In this document: in pieces, positions 1 to 9,538 of the stretch
Layout of the letters: each line of letters starts with the position of its first letter
Position numbering within the stretch: the stretch's first letter is position 1
From: JBPYCR01 sp051846935
Lineage (GTDB): Bacteria > Bacillota > Bacilli > Bacillales > Amphibacillaceae
Assembly: GCF_051846935.1 (NCBI RefSeq)
Contig: NZ_JBPYCS010000018.1
Span: 1-53,839, forward strand
Direction of reading: 5' to 3'
Length of the DNA stretch: 53,839 bases
The notes under the pieces: model-generated
Told to the model about the DNA's origin: nothing
The model's input: only the letters and a program-made list of their open reading frames with translations
The model's database searches: none
Position numbers and translations under genes: made by a program

Positions 1-302
1 CGATATGCAAATCCTTAGAGTTAATACGTGATTTCTCTTCTAAAAACTCGGAAAATGGTTCAATCGGAACAGTTATTTCTCTTCTGGAGAAAGAAATTGA
101 AAAGCAATTAACCGCACGATATGAAAAATTAGTAACACAATTACAATCGTTTGAAGCGGATTCATTAGGTTACGGTGCACATTATCGAATATATAAAAAA
201 GATGGTTCATTAACTGAAAAAGAATGGCGAGAGAAATACCCAACAATGAAGGTTGATTTTAAAATAAATGTTAACATTCTTAACCATGGAGAACTGGAAT
301 AA
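1..302 (+). CDS. Ger(x)C family spore germination protein, C-terminal part (truncated by window edge)
   Basis: Reading from base 3 gives an open frame of 99 codons that ends at TAA 300-302. The end of the translation carries the pattern typical of the GerC C-terminal domain: a coiled stretch (EKEIEKQLTARYEKL), then SFEADSLGYGAHYRIYKK, then EWREKYPTMKVDFKINVNI. In the family this protein is the lipoprotein subunit of a GerA-type nutrient germinant receptor in the spore inner membrane. The start, signal peptide and any gerA/gerB partners lie to the left of the window. It is read on the plus strand, convergent with the murG-like gene. Family call is fairly sure; which receptor it belongs to cannot be told. 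Confidence 0.8.
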   Translation, partial: ICKSLELIRDFSSKNSENGSIGTVISLLEKEIEKQLTARYEKLVTQLQSFEADSLGYGAHYRIYKKDGSLTEKEWREKYPTMKVDFKINVNILNHGELE

Positions 303-495
303 CTACGACAGCTTACAATGGTTAAATAAACTAATTGCGATCTCATAAATAACGTGAGCATTGAAAGGGGTTTAACGATATGAGCCATTCCAATGCTCCT
401 TGCATTAAAATAGGGGAACTATGGAAAGCATTGTCACAAAATCATGAATGAAATCTGATCTTTTTATCGATCTATCTCTGTTTCCCTTTCTTGAT
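303..495. other. Intergenic region between two convergent genes
   Basis: No clear rho-independent terminator is visible. An imperfect inverted repeat is present (GAGCATTG near 356 and CAATGCTC near 391). A 23-codon reading frame starts at ATG 380 behind GAAAGGGG and stops at 449-451, but nothing supports it as a real gene. Confidence 0.4.
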
Positions 496-1572
496 TCATA
501 CGTGTTTGCTCGTATTTTTAATTATATCGATAACGTTTTCACGAACAGCTTTACTTTCGAATTTTTCCATTTTGTCAATAAGGACAGGTCCTGATTTCTT
601 CAACCGATGAATTGAACGGAGGAGCGTCTCTTTAGTGAGCTTCTCTTCATCTAGCACATGTGCATAACCACTTTCTTTGAACGATTTTGCATTGACTATT
701 TGGTCTCCTCTACTCGCAGCAAGCGACAGCGGAATAAGCAGCATAGGGATACGCAACGCTAAAAATTCAAAAATTGCATTCGAGCCTGCTCGTGAAATTA
801 CGTAGTCTGTTATAGCTAAAATATCTTTTAATTCTTCGTTCACGTATTCGAACTGTACATACCCTTTCCGTGTTGCGGAGCGATTAACATTTCCAAGACC
901 ACAAATATGTATAATTTGAAATTCGGTTAAAATTTCTTCTAAGTTGTCTGTAATTAACGTGTTAATCGTGCGTGAGCCACCACTTCCACCCATAATTAGT
1001 AAAATTGGTTTTTCTTTTGTAAGACCTGTCAAGGTTAGCCCAATTTCTTCATTCCCTTGAAAGAGCTCTTCTCGAATAACAGCGCCAATCGGAATCGCTT
1101 TATTTTCAGGCAAGTAATTTACCGTTTCAGGGAAAGTAGTTAACACTTGCTGGGCAAACCGGGATGCTATTTTATTGGCAAGCCCTGGCGTATAATCCGA
1201 TTCATGAATTATGGTAGGAATTCGACAGAGCTTCGCAGCTATTACGACCGGTACAGACACAAATCCACCTTTTGAAAAAACTACTGCTGGCTTTTGCTTT
1301 TTAATAATACGCCACGCTTGAAAAACCCCTTTTATTACTTTAAAAGGGTCTTTGACGTTTTCCATAGACATATACCTACGTAATTTCCCGGTAGATATCG
1401 AATGGTAGGTAACGCCCTCCAATTCACTTATTAATTTACGCTCTATTCCTTCATAGGATCCTATATAATCGATGTTCCAGCCATCCTTTTGAAAGCTCGG
1501 TATAAGTGCTAAGTTAACGATGACATGGCCAGCGGTTCCTCCGCCTGTAAAGAGAATATTTTTCTTTTTCAT
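496..1572 (-). CDS. murG: MurG-type UDP-GlcNAc:undecaprenyl-PP-MurNAc-pentapeptide GlcNAc transferase (paralogue)
   Basis: The 358-residue protein has the GT28 layout: GGGTAGHV near residues 10-17, HESDYTPGLAN at 123-133 in place of the usual HEQN-PG-N, GGSGGSRTIN at 195-204 and SRAGSNAIFEF at 260-270. MurG makes lipid II on the inner face of the membrane. The gene stands alone, away from any mur/fts cluster, and its acceptor-region segment reads ASRGDQIVNA where typical MurG has an NHQ motif. Bacillus genomes often carry such extra MurG-like genes, so this is probably a paralogue and not the essential dcw-cluster murG. The start ATG is preceded by AAAGGA. It is divergent from the MATE gene across 81 bp. 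Confidence 0.85.
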   Translation of the reverse strand: MKKKNILFTGGGTAGHVIVNLALIPSFQKDGWNIDYIGSYEGIERKLISELEGVTYHSISTGKLRRYMSMENVKDPFKVIKGVFQAWRIIKKQKPAVVFSKGGFVSVPVVIAAKLCRIPTIIHESDYTPGLANKIASRFAQQVLTTFPETVNYLPENKAIPIGAVIREELFQGNEEIGLTLTGLTKEKPILLIMGGSGGSRTINTLITDNLEEILTEFQIIHICGLGNVNRSATRKGYVQFEYVNEELKDILAITDYVISRAGSNAIFEFLALRIPMLLIPLSLAASRGDQIVNAKSFKESGYAHVLDEEKLTKETLLRSIHRLKKSGPVLIDKMEKFESKAVRENVIDIIKNTSKHV

Positions 1573-1653
1573 TCTATGTAAAGTTCCTTTCTGCGTAAAA
1601 TATATTTTCGCGGTATACTAAGAAAAGCCGCCCTATTATGAAGGAGAATTAAT

Positions 1654-2997
1654 ATGCATAAAACATCATCCTTAATCGAGAAGCTTTCCTTATTCTCAAC
1701 CTTACTTTTTCCGATTCTTATTACACAAATTAGTTTATTTTTAATGAATTTTTTCGATACAGTAATGTCCGGCCGAGTAAGTGCTTCCGATTTAGCAGGC
1801 GTTGCTATCGGTTCTAGTCTTTGGGTTCCTATATTTACTGGAGTTAATGGAATATTATTAGCCATTACCCCTATCGTCTCGCATTTAATAGGTGCAAATA
1901 AGGAAAATGAAGCTGGTATGAAAGTACAACAAGCGATTTATTTATCAATCAGCCTCGCATTACTTATTTTAGTAAGTGGGACATTCGTATTAAACCCAAT
2001 TCTGTCCGTCATGGATCTTGAACCAGTTGTGCGCCAAATTGCTCTGTACTATTTAATTGCGCTAGGTACTGGAATAATTCCACTTTGTATCTTTAATACG
2101 TTGCGATCCTTTATTGATGCGTTAGGAAAAACTCGTATTTCCATGTTAATTATATTACTTTCATTACCAATTAATATTTTCTTTAACTATATTTTTATCT
2201 TCGGTAAGCTTGGTCTACCTACTTTTGGCGGTGTAGGTGCTGGTATCGCAACGTCGGTAACGTATTGGTTCGTATGCTTACTTACGGTCGGTATCATTTA
2301 TTATATCCAACCATTTACGAGCTACAATATATTTTCTACATGGCTTCGACCTGCTTTACTTGCGTGGTGGGAACAACTAAAAATAGGTATTCCAATTGGT
2401 TTTGCAATATTTTTTGAAACGAGTATTTTTTCAGCCATTACACTATTAATGAGTGTATACAGTACAAATACAATCGCAGCTCACCAAGCCGCATTAAATT
2501 TTGCCTCTTTATTATACATGATCCCGCTCAGTGTGGGAATGGCGTTAACAATAGCAATTAGTTATGAGGTCGGTGCAAAACGATTCCATGATGCAAGGCA
2601 GTATGGAAATATCGGAATTGCAAGCGGCGTTGGGATAGCAATTTTTTGTGGATGTATTCTATTTATTTTCAACGAACCAGTAGCAAAGCTATACAGTACG
2701 AACCCGGAAGTAATTAAGCAAATAAAGCACTTTATTTATTATGCAATCGTCTTTCAGCTTGCAGATGCTTTTGGTGCGCCGATTCAAGGAGCATTAAGAG
2801 GATACAAAGATGTGAATCTTACTTTAATATTAGCGTTTATATCGTACTGGATGATTGGTCTGCCGAGCGGATGGCTGCTCGCAAATTACACTTCATTCGG
2901 CCCATTTGGCTACTGGGGTGGTTTAATAATTGGATTAAGCTTTGGTGCATTTGCTCTGCTCTTTAGATTATTATATTTGCAAAGGAAAAGCCTTTGA
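1654..2997 (+). CDS. MATE family multidrug/toxin efflux transporter
   Basis: This 447-residue membrane protein has about twelve hydrophobic segments in two related halves. The first half opens with LFPILITQISLFLMNFFDTVMSGR, and the second has FFETSIFSAITLLMSVYSTNTIAAHQAA, which is the usual MATE halves pattern (given here as two short landmarks at residues about 18-41 and 253-280). The family exports cationic drugs, often coupled to Na+ or H+. GAAGGAG lies at the right distance before ATG 1654. The gene is single and divergent from the murG-like gene. Substrate cannot be predicted. Confidence 0.88.
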   Translation: MHKTSSLIEKLSLFSTLLFPILITQISLFLMNFFDTVMSGRVSASDLAGVAIGSSLWVPIFTGVNGILLAITPIVSHLIGANKENEAGMKVQQAIYLSISLALLILVSGTFVLNPILSVMDLEPVVRQIALYYLIALGTGIIPLCIFNTLRSFIDALGKTRISMLIILLSLPINIFFNYIFIFGKLGLPTFGGVGAGIATSVTYWFVCLLTVGIIYYIQPFTSYNIFSTWLRPALLAWWEQLKIGIPIGFAIFFETSIFSAITLLMSVYSTNTIAAHQAALNFASLLYMIPLSVGMALTIAISYEVGAKRFHDARQYGNIGIASGVGIAIFCGCILFIFNEPVAKLYSTNPEVIKQIKHFIYYAIVFQLADAFGAPIQGALRGYKDVNLTLILAFISYWMIGLPSGWLLANYTSFGPFGYWGGLIIGLSFGAFALLFRLLYLQRKSL

Positions 2998-3063
2998 ATA
3001 ATACTTAAATAATTATTCCAAAACTAAAATTAAAGTATTAAAGCTCATTAGTTTAATATAAAG

Positions 3064-3345
3064 CATTGGATCACGTATTTGTAGGTGGATATTTAGTATT
3101 TTAAACGACAACATCAAAGCTTGCGCTCAATTTCTTTGACTTGCACTTCAGCCGACGGGCTTTCCGCGGTTACTGCCTCAGCTTCTGTAGCTCCTCTGTC
3201 TGAGACGCTACAGTGATCTTCGGACGCGTTCTATTTCCGCAGGAGTCCGTCAACTTTTCGTTCCAGTCAGCTTAAAGAGGGGCAATAGCCTTATTGCACA
3301 CACTTCAGTGCTGTTTAAGCGGTTCTTGGCAAATGACGTTGGTGA
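3064..3345. repeat. Interspersed repeat type A, copy 1
   Basis: The stretch from about 3110 to 3345 matches 12505-12730 closely, with a shared core GCGGTTACTGCCTC, then CTTCTGTAGCTCCTCT, GATCTTCGGACGC and TTCGTTCCA-TCAGCTTAAAGAGG. A sequence like the end of the type B elements (TCACGTATTTGTAGGTGG) occurs at 3070. No coding potential was seen. It fills most of the gap between the MATE gene and odhB. Confidence 0.7.
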
Positions 3346-3427
3346 ATTTTCTTCACATTTCCGTATCAAAAAGTAATGTGATTTTTCTTCACCAATGTCA
3401 TAATTTTAGAGCCAATTTTACAACCAA

Positions 3428-3473
3428 GAAGGCAGGTAGCTCATCGTAAGATAAGAGCTACCTGCCTTCTTTT
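3428..3473. terminator. Rho-independent terminator, odhAB and/or MATE side
   Basis: A perfect 15-bp stem (3428-3442 with 3455-3469), a 12-nt loop and TTTT on the plus strand. It lies 20 bp beyond the odhB stop, between two convergent genes. The T-run favours the plus strand, so it may work in both directions. Confidence 0.8.
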
Positions 3474-3492
3474 CATAGGGTTTCCCCGATTG

Positions 3493-4716
3493 TTAGCCTT
3501 GCAATAATAAATCGTATGGATCCTCTAGCAACTGCTTAATACGTACTAGGAATTGCACGGCATCTTTACCATCAACAATACGGTGATCGTATGAAAGTGC
3601 AAGATACATCATCGGGCGAACTTCGATTGAATCATCTGGCATTACTACTGCACGCTTTACAATATTATGCATGCCGAGAATACCGACTTGTGGTGTATTC
3701 AATATTGGCGTAGAAAGCATCGATCCAAAAATACCACCATTTGTTATTGTAAATGAACCGCCTTGCAGCTCACTAAGCTGAAGTTCTTTGTTTTTCGCTT
3801 TCGTGCCTAAGTTCACAATTTCTCTTTCAATCCCAGCAAAGTCCAACTTGTCCGCATCTCTTACAACTGGAACTACGAGACCGTCCTCTGTAGACACAGC
3901 GATACCGATATCGTAAAATTGCTTTTCAACAAGCTCATTCCCTTGAATTTCTGCATTTAGCAATGGGAATTCTTTTAGAGCTGCTACACTTGCTTTCGTA
4001 AAGAAAGACATAAAGCCTAATTTTATATCATTTTTCTTAAGAAAGTCATCTTTTCGTTCGCTACGCAACTTCATAACAGCGCTCATATCTACTTCGTTGA
4101 ACGTTGTTAACATAGCTGCCGTTTGCTGTGCTTCAACTAAACGATTCGCAATCGTCATTCGACGACGGGACATTTTCGTCCGTTTTACTGGCTTTTCAAA
4201 TTCCGTTTTATCTGCTTGTGGTGCTTCCTTTTTAGCAGAAGGAGCTGGCTTTGATTCATTCGCTTTAGCCGCTTCTACATCCTCTGGACGAATTCGACCA
4301 AGCGGGTCAACTGGCTGCACCTTGCTTAAGTCGATGTTCAATTCACGTGCACGTTTTCTGGCTGCGGGTGAAGCAATGACACCTTGCTTGTCTTCTGTAG
4401 CACTTTCTTCCTCCGCTGCTTTCGGCTCATCTTTCTTTTCTTCAGCCGCTGCTTCAGCAGGAGCGGAATTTCCAGCCTCGCCATTTTCATCTACTTTGGC
4501 AATAACGTCACCAACTGCAACGTCATCCCCTTCTTCGCTCATAATTTCAGTAATAACTCCTGCGAAATCCGAGTTTACTTCAACATTTACTTTATCTGTT
4601 TCCAATTCAACAACTGGATCCCCTTTTGCTATTTTGTCCCCTTTTTTCACTAACCACTCAGAAATTGTACCTTCTGTAATGGATTCTGCAAGCTCTGGAA
4701 TCTTAATTTCCTTCAC
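3493..4716 (-). CDS. odhB: 2-oxoglutarate dehydrogenase E2, dihydrolipoyllysine-residue succinyltransferase
   Basis: E2 core of the oxoglutarate dehydrogenase complex in the TCA cycle; it passes the succinyl group from the E1 lipoyl arm to CoA. Domains in order: lipoyl domain (residues 1-75, lipoyl lysine K42 in ETDKVNVEV), Ala/Glu-rich linker, E1/E3-binding domain about 114-150 (SPAARKRARELNID, DPLGRIRPEDV) and the catalytic domain with SYDHRIVDGKDA (H378, D382). The start is GTG at 4716 behind GGGAGGAAAT and lies inside the end of odhA, so the two genes overlap by 14 bp and are translationally linked. The length (407 aa) is normal. Confidence 0.96.
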   Translation of the reverse strand: MKEIKIPELAESITEGTISEWLVKKGDKIAKGDPVVELETDKVNVEVNSDFAGVITEIMSEEGDDVAVGDVIAKVDENGEAGNSAPAEAAAEEKKDEPKAAEEESATEDKQGVIASPAARKRARELNIDLSKVQPVDPLGRIRPEDVEAAKANESKPAPSAKKEAPQADKTEFEKPVKRTKMSRRRMTIANRLVEAQQTAAMLTTFNEVDMSAVMKLRSERKDDFLKKNDIKLGFMSFFTKASVAALKEFPLLNAEIQGNELVEKQFYDIGIAVSTEDGLVVPVVRDADKLDFAGIEREIVNLGTKAKNKELQLSELQGGSFTITNGGIFGSMLSTPILNTPQVGILGMHNIVKRAVVMPDDSIEVRPMMYLALSYDHRIVDGKDAVQFLVRIKQLLEDPYDLLLQG

Positions 4717-7618
4717 TAGTATTTCCTCCCTTGGACGGATTTATTGCTTTGTTAATAATTTTATTTTGTAACACTTTATGAATGTTTGGCTCTCCAACTG
4801 CAGGTGATGAACGATCCGGGCGTCCGATATAACGGAGTAATTGGCCTTCTTTTAATACATCGCGTAAATAATTAGCGACAAAATTCCAGCTGCCCATATT
4901 TTTCGGTTCTTCCTGGACCCACACAATTTCTTCTACATTCGGAAGTTCGCTTAATGCTTTTTCCAATTCCTTTTTCGGGAATGGATAAATTTGTTCAATT
5001 CGTAATGCACGCAACCAATCAAAATTTTCTTCAGAAGCTTCAATCGCTTCCTCAATATCAACCATCACTTTACCAGTCCCTAGTAATAAGCGCTTTGCCC
5101 GTTTTTTACTTACTTTTAAATTCGGTTGGTCACGTAACGGAAGAAACTTTCCTTCTGTAAATTCTTTTGCTTCAGATGCTACACGCTGGTTTCTTAGTAA
5201 ACTTTTTGGCGACATTAAAATGAGCGGTCTTGCTTCATCGAGCCCACGCATTTTAGCTTGGCGACGTATTAAATGGAAAAACTGCGCAGAAGAAGTAACA
5301 TTCGCTACAATCCAGTTATTTTCGGCTGCCATCTGTAAATAGCGTTCTAACCTTGCACTGGAGTGCTCAGGACCTTGCCCTTCGTACCCGTGCGGAAGGA
5401 GCATGACCATATTTGATTTTTCGCCCCACTTTGCACGTGCGGATGAAATAAATTGGTCAAAAATAACTTGAGCTGCATTTGCAAAATCACCAAATTGTGC
5501 TTCCCAAATTACGAGCGTATCTGGTGACTGCACACTATACCCATACTCAAAACCGAGAACACCTGATTCGGACAGTGGACTGTTTCGAATGTCAAAGGAT
5601 GCCTTTGCTTCTTCAAGACCGTGCATCGGACAATAGGATTCAGCAGTATTCACATCATACAATACGAGGTGACGGTGTGCAAAAGTACCGCGTTCTGAAT
5701 CTTGTCCTGTTAGTCGAATCGGAATTCCGTCGTGTAAAATAGATGCATAAGCTAATGCTTCTCCAGCGCCCCAGTCTGCTTTATTTCCTTCTTCTAATAT
5801 ATTTTCCCTTCTCTTGAACACTCTTTCCAATCGTTTAAATCCGTTAAAGCCTTCAGGCCGTTTTAATAAGCCTTTATTTAAACTTTTTAAAGTATCAAGT
5901 GAAACAGCCGTTTCATATTGTTCAAGACCGTTTGCTAATGATTTAGGCATTTCTTTTTCTTCTACAATCGATTCGTCTTCTTTCATACCATCATATATTT
6001 TTTGCAATTTTTGTTGGGCTGCTTGTTTCGCTTCTTCGAAAAAGTCTGGCTGTATAGCCTCTTCTTTTGTCAGCTGTTCTGCAAACAATGTTGCAACTGT
6101 TGGGTGGTTATCAATTTCTTTATATAATAACGGTTGGGTAGAACGTGGCTCATCCATTTCGTTATGTCCGTAACGGCGATAACCAACTAAGTCAATTAAA
6201 AAGTCTTTATGAAACTTTCGAGAGTAGTCGTACGCAAGCTTTACTGCAGTTATACAAGCGATCGGATCATCTGCATTTACGTGTACAACCGGAATTTCAA
6301 ACCCTTTGGCCAAATCACTGGCATACCGTGTTGATCTTCCATCTTTTTGGTTCGTAGTATAGCCAACGAGGTTGTTCGCAATGATATGCAATGTTCCGCC
6401 TGTACGATAGCCTGGCAATCCGCTTAAATTCAATGTTTCCGCAACGACACCTTCGCCAATAAATGCTGCATCTCCGTGAATTAGCACGCCAATCGCTTTG
6501 CTTAAATCTTGTTCAGGATAGCCGCGCTCTGATCGATTATCCTGCGCTGCACGCTTGAAGCCTTCCACTACTGGATTAACAAACTCCAAGTGCGATGGAT
6601 TGTGAGCCAATGTAATACGTGTAGTCGTTTCATCATTATATTTTACTTCTTTTGTCGCTCCGAAATGATATTTTACATCCCCCGTCCAGCCGTAATTAAT
6701 ACCCATAGAACCTTCCGATGGGACGAGCTCTTTATCTGGGGCATGATGGAATTCGGAAAATATTTTATCTAAAGGCTTTCCTAATACGTGAGCAAGCACA
6801 CTTAAACGACCACGATGCGCCATACCCATCATAATATTATCTATTTTATCTCGATTCGCATGCTTAACTACTCGGTCTAGCATTGGAACCATCATTTCTA
6901 AACCTTCAATGGAAAAACGTTTTTGACCAACAAATGTTTTTTGCAAAAACTCTTCAAAGCCTTCAACAGCAACAAGACGCTCCAATAATTGCTTTTTTTC
7001 ATCTGTAGAAACAGGCGTTTGGAATTCACCAGATTCAATGCGATTTAATAACCATTGACGCTCCTCGTCATTGTTTACGTGATCATATTCAAACGATATT
7101 TTTCCTGTATAAAGCTTTTTCAAGTAAGTAACAACATCTGCTCCAGTGTCCACTCCTTGAGGCGATTGCTCCCATAACCATGATGCAGGCATTTGCTCCA
7201 AATCTTTTTGTGTCAATCCATATGTATCCGGATCAACGAGTCCAGATTTTTGCTCATTGCCGCCTACAGCATAAATATCTGCCTCCAAATGGCCGTAACG
7301 ACGAATAGCCTCAACAAGTTTCATCGCTGAGGTAAGTTTTTTTACATCAGTATCATTCGGTTTTTCAGATGTTGACTGTATTTGTACCGTTGATGATTGG
7401 TACATCCATTCAGGGGCCCCGTACTGATCAAACATTTCTTTTAAAGAAGCGTCAACAAGAGAAGCATCTTCTTTATAACGCTCGTATTGTTCTTCAATAT
7501 AACCCATGTTAGGCCCATGAAATTTTTTCCAGAATCTTTCGTTGGATTCTTCACTCTGTGCCACGTCATATACCCCCATTAGATAGTAACTTTCCCCGCA
7601 ACTACGGTTAATTTTCAT
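4703..7618 (-). CDS. odhA: 2-oxoglutarate dehydrogenase E1 component
   Basis: Thiamine diphosphate-dependent E1, 971 residues, which decarboxylates 2-oxoglutarate and succinylates the E2 lipoyl group. Visible landmarks are an N-terminal FYGPN-like segment (FHGPNMGYIEEQYERY), MGMAHRGRLSVLAHV, the ThDP region GDAAFIGEGVVAETLNLS and YRRYGHNEMDEP. The ATG at 7618 follows GAGGATTGA; a second ATG at 7579 follows GGGGAAAG, so the true N-terminus could be 13 residues shorter. It forms an operon with odhB. An extended -10 promoter lies about 65 bp upstream. Confidence 0.96.
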   Translation of the reverse strand: MKINRSCGESYYLMGVYDVAQSEESNERFWKKFHGPNMGYIEEQYERYKEDASLVDASLKEMFDQYGAPEWMYQSSTVQIQSTSEKPNDTDVKKLTSAMKLVEAIRRYGHLEADIYAVGGNEQKSGLVDPDTYGLTQKDLEQMPASWLWEQSPQGVDTGADVVTYLKKLYTGKISFEYDHVNNDEERQWLLNRIESGEFQTPVSTDEKKQLLERLVAVEGFEEFLQKTFVGQKRFSIEGLEMMVPMLDRVVKHANRDKIDNIMMGMAHRGRLSVLAHVLGKPLDKIFSEFHHAPDKELVPSEGSMGINYGWTGDVKYHFGATKEVKYNDETTTRITLAHNPSHLEFVNPVVEGFKRAAQDNRSERGYPEQDLSKAIGVLIHGDAAFIGEGVVAETLNLSGLPGYRTGGTLHIIANNLVGYTTNQKDGRSTRYASDLAKGFEIPVVHVNADDPIACITAVKLAYDYSRKFHKDFLIDLVGYRRYGHNEMDEPRSTQPLLYKEIDNHPTVATLFAEQLTKEEAIQPDFFEEAKQAAQQKLQKIYDGMKEDESIVEEKEMPKSLANGLEQYETAVSLDTLKSLNKGLLKRPEGFNGFKRLERVFKRRENILEEGNKADWGAGEALAYASILHDGIPIRLTGQDSERGTFAHRHLVLYDVNTAESYCPMHGLEEAKASFDIRNSPLSESGVLGFEYGYSVQSPDTLVIWEAQFGDFANAAQVIFDQFISSARAKWGEKSNMVMLLPHGYEGQGPEHSSARLERYLQMAAENNWIVANVTSSAQFFHLIRRQAKMRGLDEARPLILMSPKSLLRNQRVASEAKEFTEGKFLPLRDQPNLKVSKKRAKRLLLGTGKVMVDIEEAIEASEENFDWLRALRIEQIYPFPKKELEKALSELPNVEEIVWVQEEPKNMGSWNFVANYLRDVLKEGQLLRYIGRPDRSSPAVGEPNIHKVLQNKIINKAINPSKGGNTSEGN

Positions 7619-7681
7619 TCAATCCTCATTATAGAACTGACAAGAAACTTCATCAACTAATATACCTTAAATTATAAAAAC

Positions 7682-7690
7682 ATTATAGCA
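7682..7690 (-). promoter_or_regulatory. Extended -10 promoter for odhAB
   Basis: On the minus strand the sequence reads TGCTATAAT (TG-N-TATAAT). No good -35 is present, as is common for extended -10 promoters. It lies 64 bp before the odhA start. Confidence 0.55.
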
Positions 7691-7837
7691 TAACATGAAT
7701 ACCTACAATAAAATATGACAATCTGTGAAACAAAACGGGTTGCAGTTCACTTTCTCCCCCTTATTATGTATAATAAAAAGTACCATTTAGAATACTACTG
7801 TAACAGAATGATTGTACGTATAAGGAGGCTGCGCAAT

Positions 7838-7939
7838 ATGAAACTAATACTGCTCTTTGGAGTTATTTTTTCTTTTCTAACGGCATGTTTCACATCTGCC
7901 TATGAATCAAAACCTGGTATTCCTAAAAACGATCAATAA
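7838..7939 (+). CDS. Very small lipoprotein (33 aa)
   Basis: ATG 7838 follows TAAGGAGG at good spacing. The peptide has a short hydrophobic signal (MKLILLFGVIFSFLTAC) ending in a lipobox, so Cys17 would be lipidated, leaving only about 17 mature residues (ending PGIPKNDQ). A frame open from 7715 exists, but the ribosome binding site and lipobox set this start. A TTCACT-N17-TATAAT promoter lies upstream near 7748-7776, and a strong terminator follows immediately. This makes it a complete tiny transcription unit. Function is unknown. Confidence 0.65.
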   Translation: MKLILLFGVIFSFLTACFTSAYESKPGIPKNDQ

Positions 7940-7943
7940 TAAG

Positions 7944-7985
7944 TCCGTCATGCGATCATACGTTGCATGACGGATTTTCATTTTT
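7944..7985 (+). terminator. Rho-independent terminator
   Basis: TCCGTCATGC (7944-7953) pairs with GCATGACGGA (7964-7973), followed by TTTTCATTTTT. It ends the small lipoprotein unit. Confidence 0.85.
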
Positions 7986-8095
7986 ATGAATGTGTTACCA
8001 AGTGAATCTTAAAGAACTGTACATAAAGTGCTAATGTAGTAAACAAAAGCCTTTGTTACAGGTACACGTTTATGAACGAACAAATATCCTTCCTA

Positions 8096-8569
8096 CTAAG
8101 CTAATCGTGGAAAGCCTTGCTGTCTTAACGCTTCGTAAATAATAATTGCAGCGGTATTCGATAAATTGAGGGAACGAACCTTCTCATTCATATGAATACG
8201 GAGACATTGTTCTTCCTTTCCTTCAATCAATTCTTTCGGAATCCCGTTCGTTTCCCTACCAAAAACAAAAAAGAGATCTTCCCTTTCATTACTAAAATCA
8301 AAATCGGTATAATGCTTCGTTCCAAAGTTTTCAATATAATAATACGTTGCGTTTGGATACGATTCATATAACTTTTCAATTGTTGCATGTTCTTTTATAT
8401 CCACATGCTCCCAATAATCCAAGCCAGCTCTACGCAGCATTTTATCTTCTGTTGAAAAGCCAAGTGGGTGGACAAGATGTAGGGTAGTATCCGTCGCCAA
8501 GCACGTACGGGCAATGTTTCCTGTATTTGCTGGAATTTCTGGCTGAAATAATACGACGTGCAAACTCAT
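8096..8569 (-). CDS. trmL: tRNA (cytidine/uridine-34 2'-O)-methyltransferase
   Basis: SPOUT-class methyltransferase, 157 aa, that methylates the ribose of the wobble base of tRNA-Leu isoacceptors using SAM. The knot motifs are visible: FQPEIPANTGNIARTC at the N-terminus, FGRETNGIPKEL near 104-115 and RSLNLSNTAAIIIYEALRQ near 132-150. ATG is preceded by AAGGAGAA. It is the last gene of the queG-yhbB-trmL block, an order I recognise from B. subtilis (yhbA-yhbB-cspR). Two of the three genes act on tRNA wobble nucleosides. Confidence 0.95.
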   Translation of the reverse strand: MSLHVVLFQPEIPANTGNIARTCLATDTTLHLVHPLGFSTEDKMLRRAGLDYWEHVDIKEHATIEKLYESYPNATYYYIENFGTKHYTDFDFSNEREDLFFVFGRETNGIPKELIEGKEEQCLRIHMNEKVRSLNLSNTAAIIIYEALRQQGFPRLA

Positions 8570-8620
8570 GTGTCATTCTCCTTGCGCGAATCGCTTTTGT
8601 TGATGAACGAACTTATTATA

Positions 8621-9475
8621 TCACGTTTTTCCAATTTGAAAAAATTTATATTTGATCGCCGGCGTCCATGCTGAGGAATCCTCATACGACCAATATCTAT
8701 GGCGGCTATTATCTGTATGTGCATTAACTAATGGCATTCCATTTGCGTCAATAGCAGTAACAATTGTATTGTGATCCCATCTGCCATCCCCTTGGAAATC
8801 GTAACAAATAATATCACCAGGAAGAAGCTCCTCTGCCCGATCGACTTCTTTGCCTTTCAAGCCCATGCTCGAACCGCTTAAATACCATCTTAAAGCATGT
8901 GCAACTGACCAGCTAAAGCTCCAATTTTCTCCACTGTACCACCAGCCTTTATCTCGAACCGGTGTACCTCGCATTGGCGCACCCCCTGCACGTAGACATT
9001 GGGACACATAATTTGTACAATCAACTGTAAATGCCTTATAGTCAGGGTTGTAATTATTCCACCACCGCTCGGCATACTGTACAGCCGCATGACGATCATA
9101 ATCAAACCGTTCATCTATTTTAGTACGTAAATAACTCGCTTGATTACGAGCGGCCACACGTTCAGCTTCTAGTAGATAGGGTCTATGCTCTTTATGTTCA
9201 ATCATCTTTCCACCGATCACTTTATATTGATACACCATTGTTTGTTCCTCAATATAAAAGCAATCCTTTTGTTTTATAAAGAACGAGAGATACAGTATAT
9301 AAAAATAGTCCGATTGCCGGTCGTACGATACCTTTTGAAACAGTCTCCCTTCTCCACGTATACGAACAATTTCAGCATTTCGCGTTCGGAATAGTTTTCG
9401 TTTTCGTGTCCACCAATTTTCCTCGCCATGCTCTTGCTGAAAAAATGCAAGCCACTCTTCTTTTATACGATTCAT
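8621..9475 (-). CDS. yhbB: Amidase_6-domain protein, YhbB-like
   Basis: 284 residues from ATG 9475, chosen because GGAGGG lies 7 bp before it; an ATG at 9490 has none. The C-terminal half looks like a papain/NlpC-like amidase domain: AVQYAERWWNNYNPDY, then CTNYVSQCLRAGG with the likely catalytic Cys, PGDIICYDFQGDG, and DHNTIVT with the likely His, ending near HRYWSYEDSSAW. No signal peptide is visible. Family members are putative amidases of unknown substrate. It is the middle gene of the queG-yhbB-trmL block. Confidence 0.8.
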   Translation of the reverse strand: MNRIKEEWLAFFQQEHGEENWWTRKRKLFRTRNAEIVRIRGEGRLFQKVSYDRQSDYFYILYLSFFIKQKDCFYIEEQTMVYQYKVIGGKMIEHKEHRPYLLEAERVAARNQASYLRTKIDERFDYDRHAAVQYAERWWNNYNPDYKAFTVDCTNYVSQCLRAGGAPMRGTPVRDKGWWYSGENWSFSWSVAHALRWYLSGSSMGLKGKEVDRAEELLPGDIICYDFQGDGRWDHNTIVTAIDANGMPLVNAHTDNSRHRYWSYEDSSAWTPAIKYKFFQIGKT

Positions 9476-9538
9476 AAAACATCCCTCCATACTACGTATA
9501 TGAAGGGACTCCTTGTACTTATTGGTATTTCTTTAAAT

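Noticed and set aside
4097..4771. 224-codon plus-strand frame opposite odhB
   Set aside because: Antisense shadow of odhB; Ser/Ala-rich composition follows from the complementary codons and there is no ribosome binding site.
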